A stretch of 64,000 bases of DNA from Acetobacteraceae bacterium (GTDB taxonomy: Bacteria; Pseudomonadota; Alphaproteobacteria; Acetobacterales; Acetobacteraceae): positions 92,357-156,356 of the forward strand of contig PLSD01000018.1 of assembly GCA_003164135.1 (NCBI GenBank). The letters run 5' to 3'. The position numbers and the translations under genes are program-made. Positions 34,054-41,605 of the stretch are shown one piece after another. The notes beneath the pieces are model-generated. The model did not search any database, was not told the origin of the DNA, and saw only the letters and a program-made list of their open reading frames with translations. Each line of letters begins with the position of its first letter. The stretch's first letter is position 1.

Positions 34054-34334
34054 CGGTAATCTGCCTGCGGATACGGCTCGCTGGTCAGCAGGCCCCAGGT
34101 TAACGGGTGCCCCGCACGCAGCGGCCCCCGGTTCGGATCATCGGAAACAATGTCCCCCGCTACCTGCACCGCCGCCTTAACCGGCGCCTCCGCCCGCAAC
34201 CGCCGGCCGCGTTCAATCACCGTATTCCGCGAGAGCCCCAACACACGCCCTATCGCAGCCCAGGTTGCCCCGCCGCCGCGCATCGTCCGAATGGTCTCAT
34301 CAGCCCCTGCCGTCCATTCCCTAGCCTTTGGCAT
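34050..34334 (-). CDS. GcrA-like helix-turn-helix phage protein
   Basis: 94 aa and the first gene of the leftward operon. Residues 6-46 (EWTAGADETIRTMRGGGATW followed by AAIGRVLGLSRNTVIERGRRL) look like the N-terminal HTH of the cell-cycle regulator GcrA or of other small Trp-starting HTH proteins. The C-terminal half (DPNRGPLRAGHPLTWGLLT) is a motif seen in phage regulators and small terminases. It could activate late genes or serve as a small terminase; both are inference. Confidence 0.6.
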   Translation of the reverse strand: MPKAREWTAGADETIRTMRGGGATWAAIGRVLGLSRNTVIERGRRLRAEAPVKAAVQVAGDIVSDDPNRGPLRAGHPLTWGLLTSEPYPQADYR

Positions 34335-34364
34335 CGTCTCAATCCTCCATATCTGCCTGGCGGA

Positions 34365-34393
34365 TAGTTAGTGGCACTAACATTTTATGTCAA
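34365..34393 (-). promoter_or_regulatory. Leftward phage operon promoter
   Basis: On the minus strand a perfect -35 TTGACA (34393-34388) is followed after exactly 17 bases by TAACTA (34370-34365) as a weak -10, some 30 bases before the first operon gene. The repressor palindrome lies in the spacer and overlaps the -10, so repressor binding would block polymerase. This is the only strong promoter seen for the 27-kb operon. Confidence 0.55.
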
Positions 34394-34431
34394 TAAATAC
34401 TAACATGGCGTTGTTCAGGCCACCGTGTTAG
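34367..34431. promoter_or_regulatory. Operator cluster for the Xre repressor
   Basis: A perfect 15-bp palindrome GTTAGTGGCACTAAC (34367-34381) overlaps the leftward promoter. Further half-sites follow: ACTAACAT at 34376-34383 repeats directly at 34399-34406, and CTAACA (34400-34405) faces TGTTAG (34426-34431), which ends 9 bases before the repressor ATG. This supports repression of the phage operon and autoregulation of the repressor. Confidence 0.6.
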
Positions 34432-34439
34432 AATGTGTC

Positions 34440-34772
34440 ATGGCACCCAAGAAGCAGCCCACAGCCGAGACCGTCGGCGCCCGTATCAGAGCCCTCCGGC
34501 TAGCCGCGAACCTGACCCAGGACGAATTTGCCGCGAAATTAAACGTTTCGCGTTCAGCCATCGCCCAGTGGGAGACCGATCGCGCCGGTCAGGTCCGTGA
34601 TAACATGGAACGAATCGCCAAGGTGCTTAACACCTCCCTCGGCTACCTCGTCTCAGGTGAAACCGGCTCCCTGCTTGGGGATGAACTGGCATTGATGCGC
34701 CTCTACCGCGCCTGCTCCACCGAAGACCGGCGCATGCTGCTGCTCACGGCGCGGCGTCTGTCGCGCAGCTAA
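34440..34772 (+). CDS. Xre-family HTH repressor of the phage module
   Basis: 110 aa from the ATG at 34440; a GTG at 34425 is in frame but lies in the operator. The cI/Xre-type HTH is residues about 12-65: GARIRALRLAANLTQDEFAA, then KLNVSRSAIAQWETDR and NMERIAKVLNTSLGYLVSGE. There is no Ser/Lys autoprotease domain, so induction would need an antirepressor or another signal. It is divergent from the structural operon, and its stop overlaps that of the convergent glycosyltransferase. Confidence 0.85.
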   Translation: MAPKKQPTAETVGARIRALRLAANLTQDEFAAKLNVSRSAIAQWETDRAGQVRDNMERIAKVLNTSLGYLVSGETGSLLGDELALMRLYRACSTEDRRMLLLTARRLSRS

Positions 34773-37321
34773 CGCCCAGGCTCCAGCAGCCGCAACTCCC
34801 GGTACACCCCGCCTTCCCGTGAAAAATGCTGGTTATAGAACGGATCATACGGCAATACCGCCGCATACCTTTCCCGCATAACCTCATTTTCCAGCATAAA
34901 CCTAGCGATTTTGCCCTCGTCAAAATCGTCCCCCCGGCTCATGCTCTCGCGGTGTTCCGCCACGGCGTCCGGCGTATAAATAACCTGCCAGCCCGCCTGC
35001 GTTAGTTTAACGCACAGGTCCACATCGTTAAACGCAACCGTCAGCTCAGCCTCATCAAACCCGCCCACCGCCTCAAAAGCGCTTTTGCGCACCAGCATGC
35101 AAGCCGCCGTCACCGCCGATATCTGCTGCGCCGCCATCGCCCGCATCACATAACCGGGTGCCCGTCCCGCAATCCCCCTAAAGGCATGGTCGGCCACGCC
35201 ACCCACCCCCAGCACCACACCGGCATGCTGCACGGTTCCCTCCGGATACAGCAGCTTCGCCCCTACCGCCGCCACGCGCTCATTCACCAGGCATTCGTCC
35301 AGCATCGTACGCAACCACAATGGTTCACTAACAATTACATCGTTGTTTAAAAATAACAAAAACTCGTGCCGCGCCGCCCGCGCGCCAATATTATTAATCC
35401 GCGAGTAATTAAACGGCTCGGCAATCCGTATCACCCTGGTATCCGGCATATTAGCCTGCGCCGCCGTAAACGCCTCCGCCTCAGGTGACGACGACCAGTT
35501 ATCCAGTAGAATAATCTCAAACGCCACGTCTGCCGTATGCTTACGGATCGCCGTCACGCATTCCAACGTCATCGCAATCTGATCCCTGAATGGAATCAAT
35601 ATCGAGACCCGCGCCGCCTTCTTGCGCGCCGCCGGCGGCTTCCACTTCACCTGGTAACATGTCAGTCCGCCCCGCCCGGTCACCTCCGCCGGCACCCCGC
35701 GGCGCTTCAAATGAGCCGCCACGGCGTCACTTCCCGCCAAAGCCGCCTTAGGCTTGGCCCCAGACCCGGCCGCCGCGGTAGACCCCGCCGATTTACGCCA
35801 ATGGTAGAGAATTTCCGCCACGTGGTGGATCTCCGCCGGCTCCAGAATCTCCGTCAACCTGAGTAAAAAATCATGATCCTGCGCCCCGTCAAACCGCTTA
35901 TCCAGCAGGCCGGCCTGGCGCATTGCCTGCGTCTCCACCATCACAAAATGGCAGATATAATTAACTTCCAGCAAAAACCGGTAATTAAAATCCGGCTTAA
36001 AATGCGGCTCGGAAAGTCCGCCCGAATGGTCGATCTTGTCCTCATCGGAATACAGCAGCTTCGCGCCCGTGGCCGCCTGCGCGCGCAGCATAATCTCCAG
36101 CGCCCTCGGCTCCAACACGTCGTCATGGTCGAAAAACGCCACAAACTTCCCTTGCGCCCGCTCCAGCGCCACATTGCTCGCCGCCGCAATCCCCACGTTC
36201 TTCGTCAACACAGTAAGCTTTATCCGCGCATCCGCGGCACTCAACCGGCGCATCACCTCGGTCAGTTCCGCATCCTTGCCGGCATCGTCCACCAGCAACA
36301 GCTCCCAGTTCTGGTAGGTCTGGTTGCGCACCGAATCGACCGCGGTGAGAAAATCCCCCACCTGCGGCCGGTACACCGGGCAAATTATCGAAACCAGCGG
36401 CCGGTCCCCCGGTAAATCGCCATAACGGGCAATCGCACGCGGTATCGCCAACGGCAGAGACCTTGCCGCCCAGCGCCCATAATCACTCAGCAAATACCGT
36501 TCCGCCGGCAACGCCGCCTTCAATTCCTTGCGCAGATGGTACGCAAAGCTGAACAGCTCATCGGCCCGCTTCACCAACCCCGCAATCCGCTCCCGCTCGC
36601 TATCCTGCGGGTACGAAACCTCAAACGGGCTGCCACGCAGCTCATGGCGTCCCGGCATCGCATAAAACCTGAACTCCGTGCGCTTGCGGCTATGCAGTTC
36701 CGGCGGCGGTGAAAAAGCGAATCCGCAGCCAGTATCACATCCCACTGAGTCCGCCACATCGGCGCGGTACTGGTCAGCCAGCAATTCCGCCACCGGCTGC
36801 CCGCCCGTGGTCACCAATATCCGCAATCCCCCCAGCCTGGTCCCGGCCCGGTCGTCAACATTCAACGCCCAGCCCTGGATCAACCCATCGATCATGCCAT
36901 CCACAACACCTTCGACACGCACCGGCTTGGCCAGGCAGAAATTCAACTCCGCCATCATCGCCCCGCTACGGGAAGACATCGGCAACGCCACCCCATCAAT
37001 CGTGGCAAACCTAAGCACATGCCGCAGCCCATCATGATACCGCGGCGGAATGTTGTAATAAAACCCGATCCGGCTCACCGGCAATTTCAGCAACACCGCG
37101 TCATCGCGATGCAGATCGCACTTTACCGTATCGATATTAATGTCATCGATCAGCACCCGCATCCGCAAACTTTCGCCCGGCAGTGCAAAATCCACCGCCC
37201 AACCGCCGATCCCAGCCTCGTCGATCCTGTCGACAAACGCCAAAATCTTGCTCTCCACCACGGACGCCACCGGCGCCTTCGGCTTCACCTTTTTTACTGC
37301 TGACACCGGCTGCTTTGCCAT
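34769..37321 (-). CDS. Bifunctional GT2 glycosyltransferase with N-terminal GWA-type repeats
   Basis: 850-aa protein. Residues about 25-120 and 130-235 look like two related beta-domains, each with a GWA motif (DEAGIGGWAVDF, DGLIQGWALNVD). The first GT2 domain begins at about 308 (PLVSIICPVYRP) with DHD at 398-400; the second begins at about 572 (RVSILIPFRDQ) with LNND at 658-661. Such tandem GT2 enzymes extend surface polysaccharides. No transmembrane segments are evident. It is probably host, in a run with the amidohydrolase and phosphatase genes, although it abuts the prophage. Confidence 0.8.
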   Translation of the reverse strand: MAKQPVSAVKKVKPKAPVASVVESKILAFVDRIDEAGIGGWAVDFALPGESLRMRVLIDDINIDTVKCDLHRDDAVLLKLPVSRIGFYYNIPPRYHDGLRHVLRFATIDGVALPMSSRSGAMMAELNFCLAKPVRVEGVVDGMIDGLIQGWALNVDDRAGTRLGGLRILVTTGGQPVAELLADQYRADVADSVGCDTGCGFAFSPPPELHSRKRTEFRFYAMPGRHELRGSPFEVSYPQDSERERIAGLVKRADELFSFAYHLRKELKAALPAERYLLSDYGRWAARSLPLAIPRAIARYGDLPGDRPLVSIICPVYRPQVGDFLTAVDSVRNQTYQNWELLLVDDAGKDAELTEVMRRLSAADARIKLTVLTKNVGIAAASNVALERAQGKFVAFFDHDDVLEPRALEIMLRAQAATGAKLLYSDEDKIDHSGGLSEPHFKPDFNYRFLLEVNYICHFVMVETQAMRQAGLLDKRFDGAQDHDFLLRLTEILEPAEIHHVAEILYHWRKSAGSTAAAGSGAKPKAALAGSDAVAAHLKRRGVPAEVTGRGGLTCYQVKWKPPAARKKAARVSILIPFRDQIAMTLECVTAIRKHTADVAFEIILLDNWSSSPEAEAFTAAQANMPDTRVIRIAEPFNYSRINNIGARAARHEFLLFLNNDVIVSEPLWLRTMLDECLVNERVAAVGAKLLYPEGTVQHAGVVLGVGGVADHAFRGIAGRAPGYVMRAMAAQQISAVTAACMLVRKSAFEAVGGFDEAELTVAFNDVDLCVKLTQAGWQVIYTPDAVAEHRESMSRGDDFDEGKIARFMLENEVMRERYAAVLPYDPFYNQHFSREGGVYRELRLLEPGR

Positions 37322-38104
37322 CTACTGCGCTAACCCCATAACCAGCCCATTCACCAACCCAGCTTCCACAATCGGCAACAACCGTGCCAACCGCGCCGCC
37401 CACGCCGCCTGTCCCGCCTCATCCTGGATCAAATCCTGCCGGATTTCTATCTCGATATAATCCAGCCCGCCGCGCTCGGCATGCACCGGCACGCCGTAAT
37501 CGGTCTCATCGCTCACCTGGTACGGGTCATTCTCCCCCACCACCAAGCCCGCCTCTTCGCGTAACAATTGCGCCAGCAAATGCGAGGCGCGTGGATTGCG
37601 ATTATACAGCACCGCAATCTCCACCTCCCGCGCCACTCCCAGGTAAACCGGCGTAAAACTATGCATGGCCAGATATATCGTCCTCCGCCCCTGCCGCCCC
37701 GCCAGCAACCGGACAATTTCCGCATGGTACGGATCAAATACCGCTGTCCGCCGCGCCACCTTGTCCGCCGCGCTCAAGCCGACATTCCCCGGCACCGGCG
37801 TCGCCTCGCTCACCTGCGGAAACGCACTCGGCACCCCAGGGTCCCGGTTGCAATCAATCACCAACCGCGAATAAGTCTGCAAAACCGCCGTTGCATCCAA
37901 AGCCACGGCCAATCCCCTGGTCACCCCGGCAATCCCGATATCCCACGCAATATGCCGCACCCGCTCCGCCGCACTCAGGCCCAAATCGCCCAGGGCCCTG
38001 GGAATCAAACACCCCGCATGGTCCGCTGTCAGCAAAAACCGGCTCGCCCCAGGCTCGTTAACCACGCAAAACGGCGGCGGCTCACCCTCTCCCAGCAAGC
38101 TCAT
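37322..38104 (-). CDS. N-formylglutamate amidohydrolase family protein
   Basis: 260 aa from the ATG at 38104, preceded by AAGGAG; the frame extends upstream without a better site. FGase-family signs: SRFLLTADHAGCLIP, HIAWDIGIAGVTRGLAVAL, YSRLVIDCNRDP, AMHSFTPVYLG and the C-terminal ERGGLDYIEIEIRQDLIQDEAGQ. The family hydrolyses N-formylglutamate or related amides; no histidine-degradation genes lie nearby, so the substrate is open. It starts 13 bases after the phosphatase stop. Confidence 0.8.
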   Translation of the reverse strand: MSLLGEGEPPPFCVVNEPGASRFLLTADHAGCLIPRALGDLGLSAAERVRHIAWDIGIAGVTRGLAVALDATAVLQTYSRLVIDCNRDPGVPSAFPQVSEATPVPGNVGLSAADKVARRTAVFDPYHAEIVRLLAGRQGRRTIYLAMHSFTPVYLGVAREVEIAVLYNRNPRASHLLAQLLREEAGLVVGENDPYQVSDETDYGVPVHAERGGLDYIEIEIRQDLIQDEAGQAAWAARLARLLPIVEAGLVNGLVMGLAQ

Positions 38105-38117
38105 GCGGTCTCCTTCA

Positions 38118-38672
38118 TCATGGCCGCCACACAATCTGCTCCGGCGCCTGAGTTTTTGGATCATATTCGAGAATTTCGCCATTGCCGACTGAAATCCCGG
38201 TCAACGCCAGAATAAACCCCCAATGGCTTATCAGCACCGTCGTCGCGTCATCATCGCGCGCCGCCATGCGCATCCTGAACGCATTCGCCCGGTCGATTGT
38301 CTCCTGCGTGGTCTCTCGCCGGTCATGCCACCAACGCGGCGGCAAATGCGCGAAATCATGCTGCGGAAACTTAAGCGCCAGCAAATCCGGGTGACTCCCC
38401 ACATCACACACAAACGCGGTCCGCTCACGGACCTCATGCATAATGTCCACCCGCAGTCTATGCCTCTCCAGAATCGGCTGCGCCGTCTGCAAGGCCCGCG
38501 TATACGGCGAGATAATCATCCGCGTCAGCCGATGCCCCGCCAGCCGCGCGGCCGCCGCCCGCGCCTGCTCATGCCCCAGCGGCGTCAGCTCCGGGTCCTC
38601 TATCCCCGGATCAACCCGGGTCGCGCTGAAATGCAGGTTAAAGTAGCTTTCCCCGTGGCGAAGCAGAAACAT
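38118..38672 (-). CDS. Histidine phosphatase family protein
   Basis: 184-aa phosphoglycerate-mutase-like phosphatase. The phosphohistidine motif LRHGE is at residues 4-8 (MFLLRHGESYFN), with ELTPLGHEQARAAAARL, the SPYTRALQTAQPI segment and the second catalytic His in VLISHWGFILAL. Substrate unknown. It is first in a three-gene minus-strand set with the amidohydrolase and the GT2 enzyme. Confidence 0.85.
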   Translation of the reverse strand: MFLLRHGESYFNLHFSATRVDPGIEDPELTPLGHEQARAAAARLAGHRLTRMIISPYTRALQTAQPILERHRLRVDIMHEVRERTAFVCDVGSHPDLLALKFPQHDFAHLPPRWWHDRRETTQETIDRANAFRMRMAARDDDATTVLISHWGFILALTGISVGNGEILEYDPKTQAPEQIVWRP

Positions 38673-38833
38673 GAACAGTCCTTTAGGCGCGGTAATGTTG
38701 CCGGGTCTCGTACATAGACGTATGTCCTAGAATAGTCATGAATTGGCTAGAGCCTGATCGTTGCCAGCCCCCCTGCACTTGGGGCCCGGCCTGCAGCGTG
38801 AATCAGTCTCTAAGCAAAACCTCAGAGGGTGCC

Positions 38834-39511
38834 GTGCAGGCCAACGCGTTACAAAGCTTCGGGGGGCTTCCCATCACCCTGATTATTTTTGCCGGCATCG
38901 CCATCTTCCTGGGCCTGCGCCTGCGCAGCATCCTGGGCCGGCGCATCGGCTTCGAAAAACCGCCGGTTCCCCCCGGCCAGATGCCCGGCTTCGGCAACGG
39001 CCCCATCATCGAAGGCCAAGCTCTCCCGCCCCGCCCCGGCCGCCCTGTCCCCGACCCCCGCTCGGCTCTGGGCGAACGCCTCATGCAAATCGTCAACCGC
39101 GACCCCAGCTTCGACCCGCCCAAATTCCTCACCGGCGCCGAGACCGCCTTCCGCATGATCGTCACCGCCTTCGCGGCCGGTGACCGCGCCACGCTCAAAA
39201 CCCTGCTGAGCGACAGCGTCTACCAGACCTTCGAGAGCGCCATCACCGCCCGTGAGGCCGCCGGCGAGCGTCATCGCACCGAAATCAAAGCCATCCTCTC
39301 CGCCACCATCGACGACGCCGAGCTGATCGGCGACCAGGCTGCCGTCATCGTCAAGTTCACCTCGGACCAGGTCAACCTGAGCCTGGACTCCGCCGGCAAC
39401 CCGCTCGTCGGCACCGAGGCCGTCACGGAAATTGTCGACCTCTGGACCTTCGAGCGTAACCTGAAGAGCAAAGACCTCACCTGGCGCCTCGCCGCCGCGC
39501 GGAGTGGCTAG
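38834..39511 (+). CDS. Tim44-like domain protein
   Basis: 225 aa from a GTG at 38834, which follows AGAGGG and puts the membrane segment at the usual N-terminal place; an ATG at 38738 would add 32 unfamiliar residues. It has a single transmembrane helix (LPITLIIFAGIAIFLGLRLR), then LGRRIGFEKP, a Pro-rich linker and a C-terminal Tim44/TimA domain (FLTGAETAFRMIVTAFAAGD, ending EIVDLWTFERNLKSKDLTW). Alphaproteobacterial relatives act at the inner membrane. It is followed immediately by mltA. Confidence 0.85.
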   Translation: MQANALQSFGGLPITLIIFAGIAIFLGLRLRSILGRRIGFEKPPVPPGQMPGFGNGPIIEGQALPPRPGRPVPDPRSALGERLMQIVNRDPSFDPPKFLTGAETAFRMIVTAFAAGDRATLKTLLSDSVYQTFESAITAREAAGERHRTEIKAILSATIDDAELIGDQAAVIVKFTSDQVNLSLDSAGNPLVGTEAVTEIVDLWTFERNLKSKDLTWRLAAARSG

Positions 39512-39515
39512 TCGC

Positions 39516-40652
39516 ATGCGCCTGCGCCGTCTCTGGTTTGTCCCCTTCCTCATCCTCGCCGGCTGCGTGCCGCCGCAAACCGCCTCCGTGGAACAAACCA
39601 TTCCCGGCGGCCCCAGTGCCACCACCGTGGCTGTCACCGCCCTGCCCGGCTGGGCTGATGACAATGCCGCCGCGGCACTGTCCACCTTTGTCCAAAGTTG
39701 TAAAACCATCCAGCAGATGCCCCCCGACCAGTCGCTCGGCGGCGCCGGCTTCATCGCGCAGGCCGCCGGCCAAGCCGGCCAATGGCAGAACGCCTGCAAC
39801 GGCGCGCAGGACATCACGCCAGCCGACGCCACCGCCGCCCGCACCTTCTTCGAAACCTATTTCACAGCCTACAACATCAACGGCCAGGCCCTCATCACCG
39901 GCTATTTCGAGCCCGAGTTCCCCGGCGCCAAGAACCTCGCCCCCGGCTACACGGTCCCGCTCTACGCCAAACCGGCCGACCCGAACCTCGCCAACTTGCC
40001 CCGCGCCGCCATCGACAACAACGCGCTCTACCGCAAATCCCCGGTCACGGCCTATCTGACCAACCCGGTCGACGCCTTCATGCTGCAAATCCAGGGTTCC
40101 GGCCGCATCCTGCTGCCCAACGGCAACACCCTGCGCGTCGGCTTCGACGGCCAAAACGGCCAGCCCTACACCCCCATCGGCCGGATTCTCGTCGCCAACG
40201 GCGATCTCACCTCCAATAACGTCAGCTACCAGAGCATTTCCGCCTGGCTGAAGGCCAACCCCGCCCAGGCCAGAGGCATCATGGAGCAAAACGCCCGCTA
40301 CGTTTACCTCAAACCGCTCGGCGGCCTGCCCGACAACCAAGGCGCTCCCGGCGCACTCGGCGTCCCCCTCACCGCCGGCCGCTCCCTGGCCGTGGACACC
40401 TCCGTCATCCCCCTCGGCATCCCAGTCTTTCTTTCCACAACCGACCCCATCACCCACGCCGCCCTGAACCGCCTCACCATCGCGCAGGACACAGGCGGCG
40501 GCATACACGGCGCCGAGGCCGCCGACCTCTTCTTCGGCGCCGGCCCAACCGCCGAAGCCACGGCCGGCGTCATGCAACAACCGGGCAGCCTCTATATCCT
40601 TCTGCCCCGGCCAACCGCCGCGCCCGCCGCCACTCCCGCTTCCACCCCATGA
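39516..40652 (+). CDS. mltA: Membrane-bound lytic murein transglycosylase A
   Basis: 378-aa lipoprotein that cleaves glycan strands of peptidoglycan. ATG at 39516 is preferred over the GTG at 39504 because GGAG lies 11 bases upstream. Lipobox LAGC follows a short signal (LRRLWFVPFLILAGC). MltA domain: FFETYFTAYNINGQALITGYFEPEF and FMLQIQGSGRILLPNG. The 3D domain with the catalytic Asp is IAQDTGGGIHGAEAADLFFG. The C-terminal tail is Ala/Pro-rich. It overlaps the end of the Tim44 gene region and is coupled to the next gene. Confidence 0.93.
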   Translation: MRLRRLWFVPFLILAGCVPPQTASVEQTIPGGPSATTVAVTALPGWADDNAAAALSTFVQSCKTIQQMPPDQSLGGAGFIAQAAGQAGQWQNACNGAQDITPADATAARTFFETYFTAYNINGQALITGYFEPEFPGAKNLAPGYTVPLYAKPADPNLANLPRAAIDNNALYRKSPVTAYLTNPVDAFMLQIQGSGRILLPNGNTLRVGFDGQNGQPYTPIGRILVANGDLTSNNVSYQSISAWLKANPAQARGIMEQNARYVYLKPLGGLPDNQGAPGALGVPLTAGRSLAVDTSVIPLGIPVFLSTTDPITHAALNRLTIAQDTGGGIHGAEAADLFFGAGPTAEATAGVMQQPGSLYILLPRPTAAPAATPASTP

Positions 40653-41425
40653 TGAGCCACCCGCCGCGCGTCGCCCTGTTCGTCACCTGCCTGGTGGACC
40701 TGCACCGCCCCAGCGTCGCCTTCGCCAGCATCTCCCTGCTCGAAGCCGCCGGCTGCACGGTTGAAGTTCCCCGCGCCCAAACCTGCTGCGGCCAGCCCGC
40801 CTATAACGCCGGCGATCGCGCCACCGCCCGCGACCTCGCTCTCGGCCTCCTCACGGCATTCGCGGCCTACGACTACGTCGTCGTCCCCTCGGGCTCCTGC
40901 GCCGGGATGCTCTCGCGCCACCTGCCCTCCCTGTTCAGCAATGACCCCAACCTGCACACATGCGCCGAAGCCCTGGCCGCCAAAACCTACGAGCTCACCG
41001 CCTTCCTGGTGGACGTGCTGCACTACACCCCCACCCCTCCGCCCCTGCCCATAACCGCCACCTATCACGACTCCTGCGCCGGCCTGCGCGAACTAGGAGT
41101 TAAAACCCAGCCCCGCCAACTGCTCGCCGCCGTCCCCGGCCTCACTTTGTCCGAAATGGCCGAACCAGACCTCTGCTGCGGCTTCGGGGGCACCTTCTGC
41201 GTAAAATACACCGATATCTCGACCAAAATGGCCGACGACAAAACTGCCTGCATCGAGACCACGGAGGCCCTCCTCCTCCTCGCCGGCGACCTCGGCTGCC
41301 TGCTGCACCTCTCCGGCCGGCTGTCGCGCCAGAACGCCAAAACCCAAGTCCGCCACATCGCCGAAGTCCTGGCAGGAATCACCCCGGAAACCCCAGCCAT
41401 CGGGCAACCCAACACGCCCCCCTAA
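40649..41425 (+). CDS. LutA/YkgE-like (Fe-S) cysteine-rich oxidoreductase subunit
   Basis: 258 aa with two CCG cysteine-rich domains: VPRAQTCCGQPAYN near residue 46 and EPDLCCGFGGTFCVKY near 178, plus the N-terminal VALFVTCLVDLHRP and YHDSCAGLRELGV. This is the LutA-type subunit of L-lactate oxidation complexes. LutB and LutC homologues are not adjacent, so it is an orphan here. The start overlaps the mltA stop (ATGATGA). Confidence 0.8.
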   Translation: MMSHPPRVALFVTCLVDLHRPSVAFASISLLEAAGCTVEVPRAQTCCGQPAYNAGDRATARDLALGLLTAFAAYDYVVVPSGSCAGMLSRHLPSLFSNDPNLHTCAEALAAKTYELTAFLVDVLHYTPTPPPLPITATYHDSCAGLRELGVKTQPRQLLAAVPGLTLSEMAEPDLCCGFGGTFCVKYTDISTKMADDKTACIETTEALLLLAGDLGCLLHLSGRLSRQNAKTQVRHIAEVLAGITPETPAIGQPNTPP

Positions 41426-41605
41426 CGTTACTTGCAGGTAACCTGCCAACCCGCTAAAGCAGCGCCATCATGGCGTTATGTTTGCCCGCGTGAGCTTGTT
41501 TTCGGTAGCACAAACCGGCCGGGCCTCATGTCTCTCCACCGGCGCGGGCGGTTTCCGCGGCAGGTTCGCCATTACGCAATTCACCAATGAGCAAAGCTGA
41601 TTAAT
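41426..41605. other. 180-bp spacer with short palindromes before kup
   Basis: No ORF. It contains palindromes CAGGTAACCTG (near 41435) and CGCCATCATGGCG (41463-41475), too short-looped and without T-runs to be convincing terminators. No recognisable riboswitch or promoter consensus was seen ahead of kup. Confidence 0.35.

Larger units (their letters stand above)
7128..34772 (-). mobile_element. Myovirus-type prophage module without integrase (PBSX/GTA-like candidate)
   Basis: About 27.6 kb of phage genes in one leftward operon plus a divergent repressor at the right end. Present: DNA packaging, portal, scaffold, capsid, connector genes, sheath/tube, P2/Mu-like baseplate, fibres and lysis genes. 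Absent: integrase, transposase, replication and recombination genes, and any att-like direct repeat at the ends. The left end is 1 base from recX and the right end overlaps a host glycosyltransferase stop. No reading frame is visibly broken. The tail and fibre portions are AT-richer than the flanking host genes. Confidence 0.85.

Noticed and set aside
7128..34772. Mu-like transposable phage interpretation
   Set aside because: Tail genes are partly Mu-like, but no transposase A/B, Mu F-like head gene or terminal dinucleotide repeats were found.
7127..34800. Attachment-site direct repeats at the phage module ends
   Set aside because: Comparing the junction at 7120-7140 with 34760-34790, only a GCTAA pentamer is shared, which is expected by chance.
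41426..41605. Riboswitch upstream of kup
   Set aside because: The palindromes there are too short and no known K+ or cyclic-di-AMP riboswitch pattern could be matched.
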